A stretch of DNA of 64,000 nucleotides from Ensifer sp. IC3342 (GTDB taxonomy: Bacteria > Pseudomonadota > Alphaproteobacteria > Rhizobiales > Rhizobiaceae), in NCBI RefSeq assembly GCF_020193655.1, contig NZ_JADYVE010000003.1, positions 434,001-498,000 of the forward strand. Reading direction: 5' to 3'. A program made the translations under genes and the position numbers. This document shows, one piece after another, positions 57,750-64,000 of the stretch (its first letter is position 1; the number at the start of each line of letters is the position of its first letter). Under the pieces are notes generated by a model that was given only the letters and a program-made list of their open reading frames with translations, had not been told where the DNA came from and ran no database searches.

Positions 57750-58049
57750 ATGAGAGTTTATCTGAAAACACTTGTCCTCTCGTCCGCCCTGGTCGGCGCA
57801 GCCGCACCGGCCTTTGCCGATATGTACTATATCGATCGCACGCCGACAGGCAGCGTCTATTACGTCGACCCGACACCGGATGTCGTCTACGTCGATCCGA
57901 TGCCCACCGGCAGCATCTATTATCAGCGTAGTTATCGCATACCGCCGGCGAACCTGGGTGCGGCCCGCGATCGCGTAACCAACGAATACCAGGGTAGCCA
58001 CCAGGGCGACTACTACCTGGGTGTCACACCCCCGCCGACGGCTCCCTGA
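57750..58049 (+). CDS. Small secreted protein with a TPTGSVYYVD-type repeat
   Basis: A 99-residue protein. The signal peptide LVLSSALVGAAAPAFA/DMYY is followed by short repeats: DRTPTGSVYYVDPTPDVVYV and DPMPTGSIYYQRSYR. The polar C-terminus ends in a proline-rich tail. No family name is certain; similar small Tyr-rich envelope proteins are common in rhizobia. ATG 57750 follows CAGGAGCAATGCC. Confidence 0.7.
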   Translation: MRVYLKTLVLSSALVGAAAPAFADMYYIDRTPTGSVYYVDPTPDVVYVDPMPTGSIYYQRSYRIPPANLGAARDRVTNEYQGSHQGDYYLGVTPPPTAP

Positions 58050-58109
58050 GGCTGTGGCGCGTCGGTAGCGAAGTTTTCTTGAGGCGCAACCAATTGCGGG
58101 CAGTTGCTC

Positions 58110-58860
58110 TCACCGGCCCGCAATCGCCGGCCCCCCCGAGGCGATTTCATAACGGGAGGCTGAACCGGTGGCCTTGCTGATTTCGTTCTGGAGCTTTTTC
58201 CGCAAGGCCAAGGCGTAGTCGTTCGCGGTTGCCGGTTCCAGCGCGAACGAGCCGCTGCCCCCGATGACATTGTCCGTGAAATAGCCGAGCAGGTGGTAGG
58301 CCACGCCACCCCTCACCTGTGGTATGGCGATCGCGTTGATGACGTAGCCGCTTCTCAGCGCATCCAGTCTACTCGAGGCAACAGGCGGCCCATAGTTGTT
58401 GGTTCCGCTGGCGGAAATGTCGATGACTTTGGCAAGCGCGCGGCCCTTATAGGCATCGAGAAGCGCGCTGCCGGCGGCGATCGCGGAGGATATCGATGTT
58501 GCGCAGTAGCCCGCGCAGTCGCCGCCGTCGGTTCCACCCCTTCGGATGGCCTCGGCCGCCATCAACCCATCGGCGCGATTGCATATCACCGTCCACGGCA
58601 GCACCGACCGCGCGTCCCCCGGGCTCGACCATTCCAGGTAGGCGATGGCGATGCAGCCGTTCAATCCCGTGGAAATGGCCGCGATCACTCTCGGCTCGGA
58701 AAGCGCGAGCGCATGCCCCCCGCGCTGCAGTCTTGCGGTCGACCGATCGATGGAGGCCGAGGCATCGACGGCGAACACGATTGCCGCATCAACGTCGGCG
58801 GCAAGCACAGGGCCGCAAGGCGGTCGCGAGCAGCAGCAACAGCAAAACGAGCGCCCGCAT
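58110..58860 (-). pseudogene. DUF1194 (VWA-like) protein whose signal peptide is frameshifted away
   Basis: From GTG 58808 a 232-residue DUF1194 domain is intact: VDAAIVFAVDASASIDRSTA with the D-x-S-x-S MIDAS motif, TDGGDCAGYCATSISSAIAA, ALAKVIDISASGTNNYGPPV and VAYHLLGYFTDNVIGGSGSF. Immediately upstream, ATG 58860 opens MRALVLLLLLLATALRP, a signal peptide, but one extra base in the CCC run at 58811-58813 breaks the join; without it the sequence is TALRPVLAADVDAAI. As it stands the domain could start only at the GTG, unexported. A sequencing error is possible. Confidence 0.75.
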
Positions 58861-59086
58861 GGTGTCTCCCCCGGGGCCTGAGGCGGAATATTTTACGCCC
58901 GCCGATCACCACCGCCAAGCGCAACCGGATGACCGTCCCGTCCGTGAGCGCTCCACCCATGAACGCCGATGTACCCTCGCGTCGGTGCCGCTTGAGGTGG
59001 TATCTTGAAGGGGTGCAACAAGGGGACGCGTGGAGGGTCACTTGTGGCCGTGCAATGCCTACTACAGAGAATTAGGGAGGAAAGAC

Positions 59087-59389
59087 ATGTCGGCCAAAAT
59101 TCTGCAAATCAACTACAAGCTCAACGGGCCGAGGGCCGAGTATGAGCAAGAAAACCTGCCCTATGCAAAACCCATCGCGGACATACCTGGCCTGCGCTGG
59201 AAGGTCTGGATTATAAACGAGGCCCAAAGCGAAGCCGGCGGGATCTACCTGTTCGACGATGACGCCGCAGTGCAAGCCTTCGTGGAGGGGCCAATTATTG
59301 CGGAAATGAAAGGTGACCCGACGTTGAGCATCAAGGCGTTTGACGTGATTGGGGAACTTACGACCATTACACGTGGCCCGGTGAAGTAG
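59087..59389 (+). CDS. YdhR-type putative monooxygenase
   Basis: A 100-residue dimeric ferredoxin-like-fold protein: MSAKILQINYKLNGPRAEYE, PYAKPIADIPGLRWKVWIIN and EAQSEAGGIYLFDDDAAVQA, then FVEGPIIAEMKGDPTLSIKA. This is the YdhR family, linked to oxidation of aromatic compounds, without a proven substrate. ATG 59087 follows AGGGAGGAAAGAC. It is a single-gene unit; repeats follow. Confidence 0.85.
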   Translation: MSAKILQINYKLNGPRAEYEQENLPYAKPIADIPGLRWKVWIINEAQSEAGGIYLFDDDAAVQAFVEGPIIAEMKGDPTLSIKAFDVIGELTTITRGPVK

Positions 59390-59595
59390 TATTCTCTAGC
59401 ACTTTGATTCTAGAGCATCTTATCCGCTTTCAGTGATGCCACTTGAAAGCGGGATGCTCTACAGCGCCGCGCGTCTTATCAGACGCGCAAAGGACGCTGT
59501 AGCGCTTTGAATTGCTGCATGTTTTTATCCTTAAATCGGGTACGATTTAAGGAAACATGCAGTAGCGCGTCGTCAGGCTTCGATGCCAATTGAGG
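59390..59595. repeat. Two intergenic repeats in tandem
   Basis: At 59408-59460 TTCTAGAGCATCTTATCCGC...GCGGGATGCTCTA, and at 59460-59566 a full palindrome CTACAGCGCCGCGCGTCTTA...ATTTAAGGAAACATGCAG, one of the best preserved copies. Confidence 0.8.
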
Positions 59596-59952
59596 TCAGG
59601 ATCGGAGCGCCTGCTCCAGCACCGCGAACAAGCGGCGCTCATCGGTCGGCTTGCCGGCGTTGTGCGCTCCGGCCAGAACCTCTCCACCAACGAGTTCCGG
59701 ACTGGTATAAGCGCTTGCCACGACGAACGGTACGTTTTGCGCGCGCAGCGCCTCCGCCACCGGGGACACCTTGCCGTCCCTCAAGGTTACATCGAGAATC
59801 GCGACGGTAGGCAATTCGTCGTCCAAGAGTTCAAGCGCCTCCCCCACCGTGGCCGCGGGTCCCAGCACGCACCAGCCGCGGCGCTCAAGCAAAAACTTGA
59901 GATCCATCGCGATCAGGAACTCGTCCTCCACGATAAGTACGGTCTTGCGCAC
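59596..59952 (-). CDS. Single-domain response regulator
   Basis: A 118-residue receiver domain without an output domain. VLIVEDEFLIAMDLKFLLER carries the acidic pocket, LPTVAILDVTLRDGKVSPVA the phospho-accepting Asp, VPFVVASAYTSPELVGG the Thr/Ser switch region (here SAY), and HNAGKPTDERRLFAVLEQAL the conserved Lys. It follows the HWE-type kinase gene by 16 bases on the same strand and is surely its partner. Without an output domain it may act on another protein or as a phosphate sink. Confidence 0.92.
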   Translation of the reverse strand: MRKTVLIVEDEFLIAMDLKFLLERRGWCVLGPAATVGEALELLDDELPTVAILDVTLRDGKVSPVAEALRAQNVPFVVASAYTSPELVGGEVLAGAHNAGKPTDERRLFAVLEQALRS

Positions 59953-59968
59953 GGGACCAGTCTCGAAG

Positions 59969-60967
59969 TCATGAGATCGGTCCTATCGGGACGACGATCT
60001 CGACCACCAAACCTGACTGCGCATAGTTTAGTTCCACGCTTCCGCCGAGTTCGCGCCCCGCGGCAAATTCGATGAGTTGCGTGCCGAACCCCGAGGAGAC
60101 CGGCGGCACAACCGGGGGGCCGCCGCTCTCCTGCCAGACCAGCCGTAGATGTCGAGCGCTCGCCTCCTCCACCTCCCAGCGAAGGCGAATCTTTCCCTTG
60201 GGGGCCGAAAGCGCTCCATGCTTGATCGCATTGGTTGCCAGTTCGTGCAGGATCAGGCTCAGCGACATGAATTGCCTCGACGCCAGCGGCACAGTCGGCC
60301 CCGGCTCGACGAGAACGGCTGCTGGATTTTCGGAATAGGGCTCAAGCGTTCGCTCCAGCATCTCCCGAAGGTCGGTCTCGTCGCCTTTCGAGTAAGCCAG
60401 ATCATGGGCCTCCACGAGCGCATTGAACCGGCCAAGGAAAGCATCGCGGTATTCCTCGCCGGAGCGGCCCTTGACCGTGGTCTGGCGCGCCATTGCCTGG
60501 ACCAACGCCAGCAGGTTCTTCATTCGATGCCGGAGTTCGCCCAGGAGCATGTCCTGCTCTGCCTCATGCTGGCGTCGCGCTGTGGCATCGACGATCGAGA
60601 GCAGCAAGGTGCGGCTGTTGTTGTCGGGATGGAACAGCCGGTGCGCGCTGACGAGCATTGTCCTGTGACCAATGCTCGGAAAGTTGTGCTCAACCTCGTA
60701 GTCCACCACCGCCGTGCTCTTCGGGATCACCTCTTCGAGCAGACGCCGCAACTCGGGGATGTCCCATTGCCCGTTGCCAAGATCGTAGAGGTGCTGCCCG
60801 ATTGTCTCGTCGCGGTCGACTTTGAAGGTCGAAAAAAAGGCCCGGCTGGCGGTCAGGACGCACAAGTTCTCGTCAAGGAGAATCAAAGGATCGGGGACCG
60901 TATCGATTATGCCCTGCGCCTCGAGATGGCCTTTCCGCAGCAGGCGATAAAGATCTTCCAGATTCAT
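59969..60967 (-). CDS. PAS-domain HisKA_2/HWE-type sensor histidine kinase
   Basis: A 332-residue cytosolic kinase. A PAS domain (IIDTVPDPLILLDENLCVLT, then FSTFKVDRDETIGQHLYDLG) is followed by the phosphorylation helix LLGELRHRMKNLLALVQAMA with His in LRHRMKN, and an ATPase domain: LSLILHELATNAIKHGALSA (N box) and SSGFGTQLIEFAAGRELGG (G box). This H-R-x-K-N type is common in Rhizobiales general-stress and light signalling. No membrane segment or light-binding Cys motif (NCRFLQ) is present. ATG 60967 lies after GGGGATGGTG. It is cotranscribed with the response regulator. Confidence 0.9.
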   Translation of the reverse strand: MNLEDLYRLLRKGHLEAQGIIDTVPDPLILLDENLCVLTASRAFFSTFKVDRDETIGQHLYDLGNGQWDIPELRRLLEEVIPKSTAVVDYEVEHNFPSIGHRTMLVSAHRLFHPDNNSRTLLLSIVDATARRQHEAEQDMLLGELRHRMKNLLALVQAMARQTTVKGRSGEEYRDAFLGRFNALVEAHDLAYSKGDETDLREMLERTLEPYSENPAAVLVEPGPTVPLASRQFMSLSLILHELATNAIKHGALSAPKGKIRLRWEVEEASARHLRLVWQESGGPPVVPPVSSGFGTQLIEFAAGRELGGSVELNYAQSGLVVEIVVPIGPIS

Positions 60968-61132
60968 CACCATCCCCACACGCTGAACTTCGAACAATAT
61001 TACAACATGCCGAAACGGCAAGCAGGGGGGCCTTGTTCCTGATGAAGGCGGCGAGCGGTCTTGCTTTGCAGAGGCGGCCACATCGGCATGGCGAGATTTC
61101 ACAGCCGCCACACACTTTTTCCTGGAATTGCC

Positions 61133-61240
61133 CTACTGCATGTCGCCTTTAATCGTAGCCGATTAAAGGACAAGAACATGCAGCAATTCAAAGTGCTACA
61201 GCGTCCTTTGCGCGTCTGAAAAGACGCGCGGCGCTGTAGG
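61133..61240. repeat. Palindromic repeat identical to 54545-54652, overlapping the RlpA stop
   Basis: CTACTGCATGTCGCCTTTAA, loop, GACAAGAACATGCAGCAATT, then the second hairpin ending GGCGCTGTAGG. All 108 bases agree with the copy 6.6 kb away. It encodes the last residues and stop of the minus-strand lipoprotein. A fragment of another repeat (CACACTTTTTCCTGGAATTG) lies at 61109-61131. Confidence 0.85.
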
Positions 61241-62390
61241 TAAGACTGATTGTCGTTCCTCGCCAGCGGTAGCCGCTTTGGCAGGACCGGCGTCGCCTGA
61301 TGGTCGCCCCGGTCAGACGCTTGTTGCGATCGACACCCGGCAGGGGCAGAACTTGAAGCTCGCAGGTGTCGCGCACACCGTCATCACTCTCCTCGCCCAG
61401 GCAATATTTGACATCTGGCGTCACCACGTCGCGGACCGTTGCCTCGGCCGTGATCATACCGACGCGACGGTGAACCTCACTCATGAAGCCAATTTCCTGA
61501 TCCGCCGATGCGATCGCGGTGTTTCGTGACACCGATGGCGTGTATTCGGACTGACGTTCAAAGGTAACGGGGCCGATCTCCGGCAACATCACGGGTTGCT
61601 CGAACGTCTGGAGCGCAGCCGCGGCATTGCTCGCCGTCTGGTAGGACGCACTCGGCCCATTGCCGGCAAGGTTCGTCTGCGTCGACCAGAGGGACTGGCC
61701 GTCGCGCCGCAAATGGTTCTGAGCCACCATCACGCCGGTTGCGATCTGAGGCTCCGGATTGACCGCCGGGAAGCGATCACCCTTCTTGACGTAGGAGGCC
61801 ATAAGATAGGGCATATCATGCCCGCCCAAGCGGGCGCGGCCCACATACTGCACCCGCACCGAAGCCGTGCCGCGGTGCTTCAGGTCCAACATCTCTGCTG
61901 CCTTGCTGGAAAGGTCGATGATGCGGCCCTTATGATAGGGCCCGCGATCGTTGACGCGCACGATGAGCGAAGAACCGTTTTCAAGATTGGTCACCCGCAC
62001 ATAGCTGGGCAAGGGAAGGGTCGTGTGCGCGGCGGAAAGGTGATTGGGATAGTAGACCTCGCCGTTTGCGGTCAGCCTTCCGCGGAACGCCGAGCTGTAC
62101 CAGGAAGCGACGCCCTTCCTGTCGTAGTTCGGGTCTTCCTTCGGATAATAGCGCTTGCCTTTCACCACATATGGTTTGCCGACCACATAACGGCCACCGG
62201 CCTTGCGAATATTCTTGCGGTGGGCGGCCCGCGGGCTCGCCTTCACGCTGTATGGCTTTCCGGAAACATATCCTTTGCTGCTACGCGTGTCCGGCGCTTG
62301 CGTGGTCGTACAGGCGGCACAGCAAGCGCAGACAATGATAATCGCCAACCATCGCACGCCTTTGACAGCCGTGCCTACATCAATAGCCAT
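61188..62390 (-). CDS. RlpA-like septal-ring lipoprotein with repeat-encoded C-terminus
   Basis: A 400-residue lipoprotein. The lipobox is LAIIIVCACCAAC/TTTQ. A basic YVVGKPYVVKGKRYYPKEDP segment is followed by the double-psi barrel: YDRKGVASWYSSAFRGRLTA and NGEVYYPNHLSAAHTTLPLP, then VTNLENGSSLIVRVNDRGPY and HKGRIIDLSSKAAEMLDL. RlpA proteins act on peptidoglycan glycan strands at the septum. No SPOR domain is visible. The final 15 or so residues (SAARLFRRAKDAVAL) are encoded by the palindrome at 61133, and the preceding 25 also look unlike the family, so the natural C-terminus seems replaced. Confidence 0.86.
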   Translation of the reverse strand: MAIDVGTAVKGVRWLAIIIVCACCAACTTTQAPDTRSSKGYVSGKPYSVKASPRAAHRKNIRKAGGRYVVGKPYVVKGKRYYPKEDPNYDRKGVASWYSSAFRGRLTANGEVYYPNHLSAAHTTLPLPSYVRVTNLENGSSLIVRVNDRGPYHKGRIIDLSSKAAEMLDLKHRGTASVRVQYVGRARLGGHDMPYLMASYVKKGDRFPAVNPEPQIATGVMVAQNHLRRDGQSLWSTQTNLAGNGPSASYQTASNAAAALQTFEQPVMLPEIGPVTFERQSEYTPSVSRNTAIASADQEIGFMSEVHRRVGMITAEATVRDVVTPDVKYCLGEESDDGVRDTCELQVLPLPGVDRNKRLTGATIRRRRSCQSGYRWRGTTISLTYSAARLFRRAKDAVAL

Positions 62391-63018
62391 CTGCCTTACG
62401 CTGGCGACAGCCTTCCGTGCGTCTGCCGCAAACCTCGACACAAACGCTCATGTCGGCGAGAGCGCCGCGCGTTCAAATGAACGCGCAAACGACGCTCCAG
62501 AACTTTGAATCTGGAGCATCTTTCTGCCTTCAGTGATTCCACTTGAAAGCAGGATGCTCCAGGTGCTCGCAGTCTGTTGTGCATTGGGTCGAAAGACAGA
62601 CGGAATAGCAGCCGAGGCACGCGTCGATGCATTGCAGCATTCTGGGACCGTGCCACGAAATTCGCTCCATCCGTGAAATAATTGCCAAATCGGGCCCGAT
62701 GTCAAAAGTTCCCCTCGGACACGGGAATTTTTGTCAAAGCTGCTCGCCCCTGGGAGAACGGAAGGGCTGGCGAGGCTGAAGCTTGCGTCTGGCGCAGAAC
62801 TTCGGGGACGGCGATGTTTCATTCTGGCGGTTACGCCTGATGGTTGCGGTTTCGTTGCCGCTCGGTCCGTCTTGCGCAAGGTGGAGAATTTACTATTCTG
62901 CAATCTCGGCGTGTTAAAGTCGTTAATTGTTCCGCAGCAGGACGTTGCGGTTCCCGTCGTTTCTCGCTGCCAATGAACGGCGGTGGATGGGGTTCTCAGA
63001 TTCTATGGAGAGAGACCC
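62391..63018. repeat. Gap with two repeats; leader of the last gene
   Basis: At 62456-62500 a short palindrome (GAGAGCGCCGCGCGTTCAAA...AACGACGCTC) and at 62505-62560 the CTGGAGCATCTTTCTGCC...AGGATGCTCCAGG hairpin. Between 62700 and 63018 the sequence has AT-rich patches (62885-62935: GAATTTACTATTCTGCAATC), a probable promoter. A GGAGAGA lies before TTG 63019. No gene is supported. Confidence 0.5.
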
Positions 63019-64000
63019 TTGACCCAAATCAATTCCTACTTCCAGCAGAACACCGCGCTTCAGACCGTCAGGCTGCTGTTCGGCGCTCAGACATCAAGCG
63101 CCTCATCGACATCCGGGGAGCCAGACGCTTCGACTAGGATCACCGAGATCATCCAGCAGAGCACCGCCCTTCAAACCGTCAGGCCGCTGTTCCGTGCTCA
63201 GACCTCAATCGCCTCAACGGCATCCGCGGAGCAAGACGCTTCGACCGGAATAACCGAGATCACAACGAAGAAGGTCTCCGTCTCCCCGGCGTTCCACGAT
63301 GTCCTTCTCTCGTTTGCCGTTGAAGCGGGCCAGGCGGTGGCTCGGAGTAAAGTCGAGGGATCGTTCAATTACGATCCTGGCGTTGAACTCTACAAAGAGT
63401 GGGGGAGTTGGACTGCCGATCAGAAAAGAGAGTTCAACGACTGGGTCTCTCAACAAGGGCGCGAATATATTTCGATCTACGGCGCGGAAAGCGCTGAATA
63501 TCGTGATTTTATTCAGTCTACGCGAACTGTATGGAACGAGAATGATTTAGACAGGGCGCAGCATGAGTACGAAGTCGCAAAGCGTACAATCAGCACCTAT
63601 AGTGACATACTTTCAAAAGGTTATATCGAAAAGAACGTCGTCGTCGAGCGGGAGGATGGCAGCCGAGTGGTCCAGCGCGGCGCGGATGGCAAATTCCTTG
63701 TGGAGAGAATAGCGATCACCGATGAGCATCGAGCATTTTACCAGGAACGGATGGCGCCATCGGAAAAGATCGTCGCCGAGTATCCCGCGAAGATGGAAGA
63801 TCTGATTTCAAAATTCAAATACACCTACAGCGCCAACGGCTCGTACTCCGGGCTGCGCATGTCCGGCGAGCCGATGGTCAAGAACGCCGACGGTGAATAC
63901 GAGTGGGGGCAATTCAAAATTTACAATGCCGTGACCGGCCACCTTTCCCAGGAGCTGCGCCCCGACGGGGTTCTCGTGAACTACGACAATAGCGACGGCG
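63019..64000 (+). CDS. Large unrecognised protein, N-terminal 327 residues (runs off the window)
   Basis: An uninterrupted frame from TTG 63019 (after GGAGAGAG) to the right edge. Residues 9-82 are two copies of a 37-residue unit: QQNTALQTVRLLFGAQTSSA and QQSTALQTVRPLFRAQTSIA, also clear as 111-base direct repeats at 63043 and 63154. Thr/Ser-rich linkers follow each unit. After that come VSVSPAFHDVLLSFAVEAGQ, RIAITDEHRAFYQERMAPSE, and a GxY/DG-rich part (GEYEWGQFKIYNAVTGHLSQ, GVLVNYDNSDG). There is no signal peptide. A type I or other Sec-independent secreted adhesin or toxin is possible, but I do not recognise the family. Confidence 0.7.
   Translation, partial: MTQINSYFQQNTALQTVRLLFGAQTSSASSTSGEPDASTRITEIIQQSTALQTVRPLFRAQTSIASTASAEQDASTGITEITTKKVSVSPAFHDVLLSFAVEAGQAVARSKVEGSFNYDPGVELYKEWGSWTADQKREFNDWVSQQGREYISIYGAESAEYRDFIQSTRTVWNENDLDRAQHEYEVAKRTISTYSDILSKGYIEKNVVVEREDGSRVVQRGADGKFLVERIAITDEHRAFYQERMAPSEKIVAEYPAKMEDLISKFKYTYSANGSYSGLRMSGEPMVKNADGEYEWGQFKIYNAVTGHLSQELRPDGVLVNYDNSDG

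Noticed and set aside
62731..62976. An 81-codon plus-strand frame before the last gene
   Set aside because: No ribosome site or family resemblance; probably part of the leader.
1..64000. tRNA genes, rRNA genes, phage attachment sites and replication origins
   Set aside because: Looked for by eye (T-loop GTTCGA contexts, anticodon stems, parS-like and DnaA-like clusters); none was convincing.
26038..64000. Possible pairing of the Imm8 gene with the large protein starting at 63019
   Set aside because: They are 37 kb apart, and the toxin end of that protein is outside the window; no evidence links them.

Overview
The window looks like a stretch of a Sinorhizobium/Ensifer-type (Rhizobiales) genome. 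The basis is a high-GC sequence, a rhizopine-catabolism (moc-type) gene group at the left edge, alpha-proteobacterial families such as BA14K, DUF1127, DUF2277, DUF6494 and HWE/HisKA_2 kinases, and dozens of the palindromic intergenic elements typical of Sinorhizobium. The genus is an inference. No tRNA, rRNA, CRISPR array, phage module or complete insertion sequence was seen. The density of one-gene units, TetR/LysR pairs, gene remnants and repeats fits an accessory replicon or a variable chromosomal region.

Layout. 1-2.5 kb: end of a Rieske ferredoxin, a rhizopine-type binding protein and a ferredoxin reductase. 2.9-8.1 kb: Na/Pi cotransporter, TetR with an operator-like repeat, VOC protein, PhoPQ-related protein, DUF2200. 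8.3-15.6 kb: three MFS transporters, a cupin, a GDCCVxC protein, a methyltransferase and an Lrp regulator, with heavy repeat content. 15.7-25 kb: a 40-codon membrane mini-gene, two DUF1801 proteins, SnoaL-like proteins, GST and saccharopine-dehydrogenase-like genes each paired with a divergent TetR, and the ArgP/LysE exporter pair. 25-28 kb: carbonic anhydrase, an orphan Imm8 immunity protein, GrpB, a DHFR-like protein. 28.1-32 kb: a complete iron-siderophore-type ABC importer. 32.1-34.4 kb: a lower-GC insertion with a sugar oxidoreductase/aminotransferase pair, bounded by diverged duplicate pieces of the genes on either side. 34.8-42.4 kb: methyltransferase, VOC, TetR/RidA with a perfect double operator, SRPBCC, GNAT and an RTX protein. 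42.8-47.2 kb: a frameshifted aminotransferase, GST, LysR, isochorismatase. 47.3-48.0 kb: two candidate minus-strand small RNAs flanking a DUF6494 gene. 48.1-53.3 kb: an exported isoaspartyl methyltransferase coupled to a membrane spermidine-synthase-like protein, TM2 genes and a ProC-like gene. 53.8-62.4 kb: truncated globin, BA14K proteins, a broken L,D-transpeptidase, a frameshifted DUF1194 protein, an HWE kinase/response-regulator pair and an RlpA lipoprotein, among the densest repeats. 63.0 kb to the end: the start of a large unrecognised protein.

The points most worth following are the homeologous duplication around 31.2-35.5 kb, the two small-RNA candidates at 47.3-48.0 kb (one with the three-hairpin, anti-Shine-Dalgarno-loop layout of the alpha-r14 family), the exported methyltransferase plus membrane SAM-domain protein operon, and palindromic repeats that supply the C-termini of three proteins.
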